NCBI GenBank assembly: GCA_049314555.1
Contig: JBMOEW010000013.1
Coordinates: 1-64,000, forward strand
Reading direction: 5' to 3'
DNA from: REEB509 sp049314555
GTDB lineage: Bacteria > Pseudomonadota > Alphaproteobacteria > Caulobacterales > Aquidulcibacteraceae
DNA length: 64,000 bases
Below, piece after piece: positions 59,889 to 64,000 of the stretch (position 1 is the first letter of the stretch; the number at the start of each line of letters is the position of its first letter). The position numbers and the translations under genes were made by a program. The notes under the pieces were generated by a model. The model did no database searches. It was not told where the DNA came from and saw only the letters and a list, made by a program, of their open reading frames with translations.

Positions 59889-59975
59889 GGCGCTATTTTA
59901 CCTAACGGAACGCGACTGAGGATAGCATAAGTGGTGGGAGTTGACAGCGGCATGCGGGTAGCTTCACGTGGGCGC

Positions 59976-60986
59976 ATGAAACTTGCGACTTTGAAGACGA
60001 ATTCTCGGGATGGGCGGCTGGTGGTCGTCAGCGATGATCTGGCGTGGTGCACGGATGCGAGCCTGATCGCGCCGACCCTGCAGACGGCGCTGGATCGCTG
60101 GCGTGATGTGGTCGCTTCGTTGCAGGGGCTGGCTGAGAGCTTGGCACATGAAGCGGTGCCGCGGGAGCGGTTCCATGAGCGGGAAGCCGCGAGCCCCTTG
60201 CCGCGCGCGTTTCAGTTTGCCGACGGATCGGCCTACGTCAATCACGTGGAGCTTGTGCGCAAGGCGCGCGGGGCGGAGATGCCAGAAAGTTTCTGGACAG
60301 ATCCGCTGATTTATCAGGGCGTTTCGGACAGTTTTCTGGGGCCGCGCGACCCTATTGCACATGTCGATCCCGGTTTGGGGTTGGATTTTGAGGCGGAAGT
60401 GGCCGTGATCGTTGACGACGTGGCGATGGGAACCTCGGCGGAGGACGCGCGGGGCTTGATCCGCCTGGTGATGCTTTGCAACGACGTGAGTTTGCGGGGC
60501 CTCATTCCGGGGGAGCTTGCCAAAGGGTTTGGGTTTTTCCAATCCAAACCGGCGTCGAGTTTTTCGCCGGTGGCGGTGACGCCTGAAGCGCTCGGGGCTG
60601 CCTGGAGCGCGGGCAAGCTTTCTTTGCCGCTGATCTCGCGCTTGAACGGCGTGGCGTTTGGGCAGCCGGACGCGGGTCTTGAGATGACGTTTGATTTTGG
60701 CCAGCTGATCGCGCATGCGGCGCGCACGCGGGCGCTAACGGCGGGGACCATCATCGGCTCGGGCACGGTTTCCAATCGGGATGCGGATGGATCGCCGGGG
60801 CGGCCTGTTGGCGAAGGCGGGCTTGGCTATTCGTGCATCGCTGAGCTGCGGACGGTGGAAACCCTGCGGACCGGCGCGCCGGTGACGCCGTTCATGAAGC
60901 CGGGAGACCGGATTGAAATTGAAATGCTGGACGCCAAGGGCCATTCGATCTTTGGACGGATCGATCAAACCGTGATGGCACCGTGA
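59976..60986 (+). CDS. Fumarylacetoacetate hydrolase family protein, long form
   Basis: 336 residues. MKLATLKTNSRDGRLVVVS is the standard start for the long bacterial FAH group; PRAFQFADGSAYVNH, catalytic and metal-binding DFEAEVAVI (Glu-x-Glu), LVMLCNDVSLR and GSGTVSNRD are typical of FahA-like enzymes. It probably cleaves fumarylacetoacetate, the last step of the homogentisate route that hppD starts 4 kb away. Start at 59976; an upstream ATG at 59931 is in frame but atypical. Converges on mntP with a 22-bp overlap. Confidence 0.88.
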   Translation: MKLATLKTNSRDGRLVVVSDDLAWCTDASLIAPTLQTALDRWRDVVASLQGLAESLAHEAVPRERFHEREAASPLPRAFQFADGSAYVNHVELVRKARGAEMPESFWTDPLIYQGVSDSFLGPRDPIAHVDPGLGLDFEAEVAVIVDDVAMGTSAEDARGLIRLVMLCNDVSLRGLIPGELAKGFGFFQSKPASSFSPVAVTPEALGAAWSAGKLSLPLISRLNGVAFGQPDAGLEMTFDFGQLIAHAARTRALTAGTIIGSGTVSNRDADGSPGRPVGEGGLGYSCIAELRTVETLRTGAPVTPFMKPGDRIEIEMLDAKGHSIFGRIDQTVMAP

Positions 60987-61525
60987 TCGAATAGCGTTTT
61001 GATTCCAAGGCCGATCAACGCCACCCCACCAAACACTTCCGCTTTGCCGCCCAATTGGGTGCCAAGACGCCGTCCCAAATGCACGCCGCCAAAGCAGAGC
61101 GCAAACGTGATGGCTCCAATTGTCGCAGCCGCTGGCAATGGCGGCAGGGCCATAGCCGGAAACGTGACGCCCGCGGCGGCGGCGTCAATACTTGTTGCTA
61201 CCGCCAGGCCCAACAGAACCCAACCGCTGGCAGTTGTGGTGGCCGGTTGATCTTCCGGACCCGGCGTAAGACCTTCCCACAGAAGCTTTGCGCCCAGCGC
61301 GCACAGTATCACGCACGCGATCCAGTGATCATAAGCGGCGATCAATCCCACAAAGGCAGCGCCGGCGACCCAGCCGAACAACGGGGCTATAGCTTGGGCC
61401 GCACCAAACGCAGCGGCGATGGCGAAGGCATGCTTATGCGCAGCGTGGGTTGTGTGCGGTGCCTTAAGGGCCGCGCCTTGACACAGCGCGGCGGCAAAGG
61501 CGTCGGCGGCGAGGGCAAACCCCAA
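60965..61525 (-). CDS. mntP: Manganese efflux pump MntP
   Basis: 186 residues, six hydrophobic helices. The twin Asp motifs LAADAFAAALCQG and SIDAAAAGVTF match MntP, and the ends FGGVHLGRRLG and GVALIGLGIKTLFDH agree. The usual MntP start lies a few codons upstream of TTG 61525, but no ATG or GTG is in frame there; CTG 61558 is the only other candidate. MntP is often controlled by a yybP-ykoY riboswitch, but there is no room for one here because the S46 gene ends about 30 bp upstream. Confidence 0.85.
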   Translation of the reverse strand: MGFALAADAFAAALCQGAALKAPHTTHAAHKHAFAIAAAFGAAQAIAPLFGWVAGAAFVGLIAAYDHWIACVILCALGAKLLWEGLTPGPEDQPATTTASGWVLLGLAVATSIDAAAAGVTFPAMALPPLPAAATIGAITFALCFGGVHLGRRLGTQLGGKAEVFGGVALIGLGIKTLFDHGAITV

Positions 61526-61554
61526 CGCCGCCGACGATGCCAGTTGCTCCGGGG

Positions 61555-63627
61555 TCAGCGCTTTAGCTCGTCCACGATGCTTTGCATGCCGTACACGTCC
61601 ACCAGCGCTTCCTCGACGATCGTGGAGGCGACAGTGACGGTGCGGTTCAGGCGGCCATCATAGAAATACTCACCGCCGAGGGAGTGGATGTTGCCATCAA
61701 ACACGGCCCCAACAACCGCGCCGTCACGATCCAGCAGCGGCGAGCCGGAGTTGCCGCCGATGATGTCTTGGGTGCTGGAGAGGTTGAAGATCGTGTTCGG
61801 ATCAAGTCTGCTGCGGGCAGCGGTCCAAGTGGCGGGGAGGTTGAAGGGGTATGCCGCAGTTGCACGGTCCCACAGGCCGGAGGTGGTGGTGAAGGGGGCC
61901 ACTTCGCGCCCGTCTGGATCGCTCCAGCCGCGCACCGCGCCGTAGGACAGGCGCAAGGTGAAGGTGGCATCAGGATAGGTGCTTGTGCCCATCAGCTGGA
62001 AGCGCGCGCGGGAGATGCGTTCCTGGGCGCGGGCCACGGGGCCTTCCACTTCTGTGCGGAAGCGGATGCCGAGGTCGCGGGCGGCCTGGTCCCAGCGTGC
62101 GACAAACTGGATCATCGGATCGTTTGAGGCAGCGACGGCGGCGGCTCCGCCTTCCCATAGGGCGCGGCGGGCGGCGGGGTCCGCCAAGCGGGTGCCGGTC
62201 ACGAGTTGATGGGCGAGCGCTTCTGGGCTTTCGCGGCCCAAAACATCACGCACCAGGGGGTGATCCGCGGTGAGGTATTCGCGCATTTTTTCAAGCCAGA
62301 ACGAGAGGAGAATTTCCTCCAGTTCCGGTTCCACCGCGAACGGGGCAACCAAGGCGCCTTGGGTGGCAGCGAGGCGTGCTTCGGTGTAGGGGCGCAGGCG
62401 CTCACCGTCCGGCTTTTGACGATCGGCGGCGGCGCGCACGATGGTACGGGCGGAGTTGAACAAAGACGAGCCGCCGCCAGCGCGGGCTTCCAGGTACTGG
62501 TGGGCCAGATAGAAGCTGCGTTGGGCTGCGGCTGCGCGTTCGATTTCACCATAGGCATCGCCGACCATCGTCATCATGGCGCGGTTGCGGCGGATGCGCG
62601 TTTGCAGCGCCTCTTGTGCGGTTTCAACTTGGCCAAAACCGGTGGGATCGACCAGCGCGAGGCGACGGCCGGTCATGGCCTTGTAGCTGTTTTCGACGCC
62701 AAACAGTTGATCGGCGATGATGCGGCGCTGCTCTGGGCCTTGGGCGCCGAATGCAATCAGACGTCCGCGGAGCTCAGACAGGGTGGCCAAACGCCAGGGC
62801 AAAAAGTGATCGCGCTGGAAGGCCAATTGGGCGGTGGTCAGGAGGCGGCTGGTGGTGCCGGGGTGGCCGGCCACAAAAGTGAGTTCGCCGTCGGTTAGCG
62901 GCGTTGAGCGCCAGCGCAACCGATTGGGGGTCGCTGCCGGTTGACCGTTTTCATAAACGCGCAGGTAGGACACGTCGAAGGCGTAGCGGGGGAAGTTGAA
63001 ATTGTCCGGGTCGCCGCCGAAAAACGCGATCTGTTGTTCTGGTGCAAACACCATGCGAACATCGGAATATTGTTTGTAGGCGTAGAGTTGGTATTGGCCG
63101 CCTTGATACAGCGTGACCACTTCGCAGACGCGGTCTTCGCGGCCGGCTTTGCATTCGCTTTCTAGGCGGGCGATTTCGCGGTCACGGGCGGCGGCGAAGC
63201 CTGCACCGCTGACGCCGGCGGCGGCAGTGGCGATTTGGCTTGTCACGTCTGTCATTGACAGGAGCGTTTGCGCGCGCACGCCGGGGCACTGGCGCTCATC
63301 GGCGCGGGTGCGGGCGGCGTAGCCGGCGGCGAGGGTGTCGTTACCTTCGGAGGAGAAATTCTGAAGGCAGCTGACCACACAATGGTGGTTGGTTTGGACA
63401 AGGCCCTCGGCGCTGACCAGCGAGGCCGAGCAGCCAGACGTCAAGCGGACAGCACCAAGGCGGACGCGGTCCAGCCAGGCTTGATCCGGCGTGAAGCCAT
63501 AGGCGCGCTGGATGCTGCTGGCGGGTACGTTGTCAAACGTCCACATTCCTTCTTCGGCATTGGCCTGCGTGCTCAGGCCGAGCGCTGCAAGCGCTAGAGC
63601 GCCCGCCATTACAAATGCGCGTTTCAT
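61555..63627 (-). CDS. S46 family dipeptidyl-peptidase (DPP7-like)
   Basis: 690 residues. Signal peptide MKRAFVMAGALALAALG..ANA; chymotrypsin-like double barrel with catalytic His in TNHHC (residues 80-83), Asp further on (in the region around 205-215) and Ser in GGNSGSPLLDRDG near the C-terminus; a helical lid lies between. Seventeen residues after the serine, the pocket stretch is FDGN; DPP11 has Arg at this Gly position and cuts after acidic residues, while DPP7 has Gly. So broad/hydrophobic P1 preference is more likely. Role: periplasmic peptide use. Confidence 0.92.
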   Translation of the reverse strand: MKRAFVMAGALALAALGLSTQANAEEGMWTFDNVPASSIQRAYGFTPDQAWLDRVRLGAVRLTSGCSASLVSAEGLVQTNHHCVVSCLQNFSSEGNDTLAAGYAARTRADERQCPGVRAQTLLSMTDVTSQIATAAAGVSGAGFAAARDREIARLESECKAGREDRVCEVVTLYQGGQYQLYAYKQYSDVRMVFAPEQQIAFFGGDPDNFNFPRYAFDVSYLRVYENGQPAATPNRLRWRSTPLTDGELTFVAGHPGTTSRLLTTAQLAFQRDHFLPWRLATLSELRGRLIAFGAQGPEQRRIIADQLFGVENSYKAMTGRRLALVDPTGFGQVETAQEALQTRIRRNRAMMTMVGDAYGEIERAAAAQRSFYLAHQYLEARAGGGSSLFNSARTIVRAAADRQKPDGERLRPYTEARLAATQGALVAPFAVEPELEEILLSFWLEKMREYLTADHPLVRDVLGRESPEALAHQLVTGTRLADPAARRALWEGGAAAVAASNDPMIQFVARWDQAARDLGIRFRTEVEGPVARAQERISRARFQLMGTSTYPDATFTLRLSYGAVRGWSDPDGREVAPFTTTSGLWDRATAAYPFNLPATWTAARSRLDPNTIFNLSSTQDIIGGNSGSPLLDRDGAVVGAVFDGNIHSLGGEYFYDGRLNRTVTVASTIVEEALVDVYGMQSIVDELKR

Positions 63628-63732
63628 AGAGGCTTACTCCCCAAACTGATTTGTTGTGCAAGGTACAGCCGATCACGCATTGAGACGCAAGCGCACAGCA
63701 GCGATTGCATTCCGTCGGTGTAATAATGTAAC

Positions 63733-64000
63733 ATGCGGCGCATGGCAGACTCGATCATCGATGTGAGCGGACTGGTTGTGCGGGCGGGCGGGCGCACGAT
63801 CGCTGCGGTGGCGGAATGGCGCGTGGCGAAGGGCCAGGCGGTGTTGCTTTTGGGGCCTTCGGGGTCTGGAAAAACCACGCTGATGCACGCGATTTCGGGG
63901 CTTATTCGGCCCACGGAGGGCACGATTTCTGTGGCGGGACTGGCGCTTGCGGGGATGCGACCTGCGGCTCTTGACCGGTTTCGCGGGCAATACTTTGGGA
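63733..64000 (+). CDS. ABC transporter ATP-binding protein, N-terminal part
   Basis: About 89 residues, cut by the right edge. Walker A GPSGSGKTTL, then HAISGLIRPTEGTISVAG, and the beginning of the Q-loop region RGQYFG. It resembles LolD/MacB-type ATPases, which pair with a FtsX-like permease for lipoprotein or macrolide export. Start is ATG 63733 or 63742. Divergent from the S46 peptidase gene. A TAATAAT stretch just before the start may be a -10 box. Confidence 0.85.
   Translation, partial: MRRMADSIIDVSGLVVRAGGRTIAAVAEWRVAKGQAVLLLGPSGSGKTTLMHAISGLIRPTEGTISVAGLALAGMRPAALDRFRGQYFG

Overview
The window is about 64 kb of GC-rich bacterial chromosome, densely coded on both strands. Two TonB-dependent receptors, many SDR oxidoreductases, two P450s, a Rieske oxygenase, a DivK-like receiver with hybrid kinases and a beta-helix/diheme lipoprotein pair of the HNE_0200 type suggest an alphaproteobacterium, probably Caulobacterales/Hyphomonadaceae or Sphingomonadales. 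This placement is inferred from gene content; there is no rRNA in the window. I see no CRISPR array, prophage or IS transposase.

Housekeeping left arm (1-6.65 kb): bacterioferritin (cut by the window edge) with its ferredoxin Bfd, a MAPEG membrane protein, RimO, a DUF6882-like protein, an RhlE-type RNA helicase, a PLP-dependent cysteine synthase/desulfhydrase-like enzyme and a GST.

Catabolic cluster (6.77-30.3 kb): ThuA-like and SDR; acyl-CoA dehydrogenase and a TetR regulator; a P450 and SDR; a TonB receptor; a ten-gene plus-strand operon (two SDRs, an acetoin-dehydrogenase-type E1 alpha/beta pair, Rieske oxygenase, VOC protein, NmrA-like, SDR, MDR reductase, second ThuA-like protein); a minus operon of acyl-CoA ligase, SnoaL-like and ABM-like proteins; a DUF35 plus Ltp2-type thiolase pair; and a GST-zeta isomerase with a short FAH hydrolase. 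Together they look like uptake, oxygenation, CoA activation, beta-oxidation-like shortening and retro-aldol or thiolytic cleavage of a hydrophobic, perhaps terpenoid, steroid-like or aromatic compound. The substrate cannot be read from the sequence. A 25-base element with a CAAGC-AC-GCTTG palindrome is identical upstream of the TonB receptor and of the large operon. Two diverged copies lie back to back between the ligase and DUF35 promoters, so the scattered units are probably one regulon, perhaps under the local TetR protein.

Middle (30.4-47.6 kb): a methyltransferase with a regulatory domain; the beta-helix lipoprotein plus diheme cytochrome pair; a GNAT; a four-gene sensory operon (two hybrid histidine kinases and two receivers) whose first kinase carries an in-frame TAA near its start; tRNA-Ser(GGA); msrA; several membrane or lipoprotein hypotheticals; and a more AT-rich pair (a possible PIN-like protein and a two-TM protein) that looks acquired.

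Right arm (47.6-64 kb): class I fructose-bisphosphate aldolase, SDR and SMP-30 lactonase; a second TonB receptor with a glycine tract; an Ntn-hydrolase (penicillin acylase family); a MarR regulator divergent from 4-hydroxyphenylpyruvate dioxygenase across a palindromic operator; a VOC protein, YdeI-like protein and ArfB; a second P450; a full-length FAH; MntP; an S46 dipeptidyl-peptidase; and the start of an ABC transporter ATPase gene. Tyrosine catabolism is partly represented (HPPD and FAH), but no homogentisate dioxygenase was seen.
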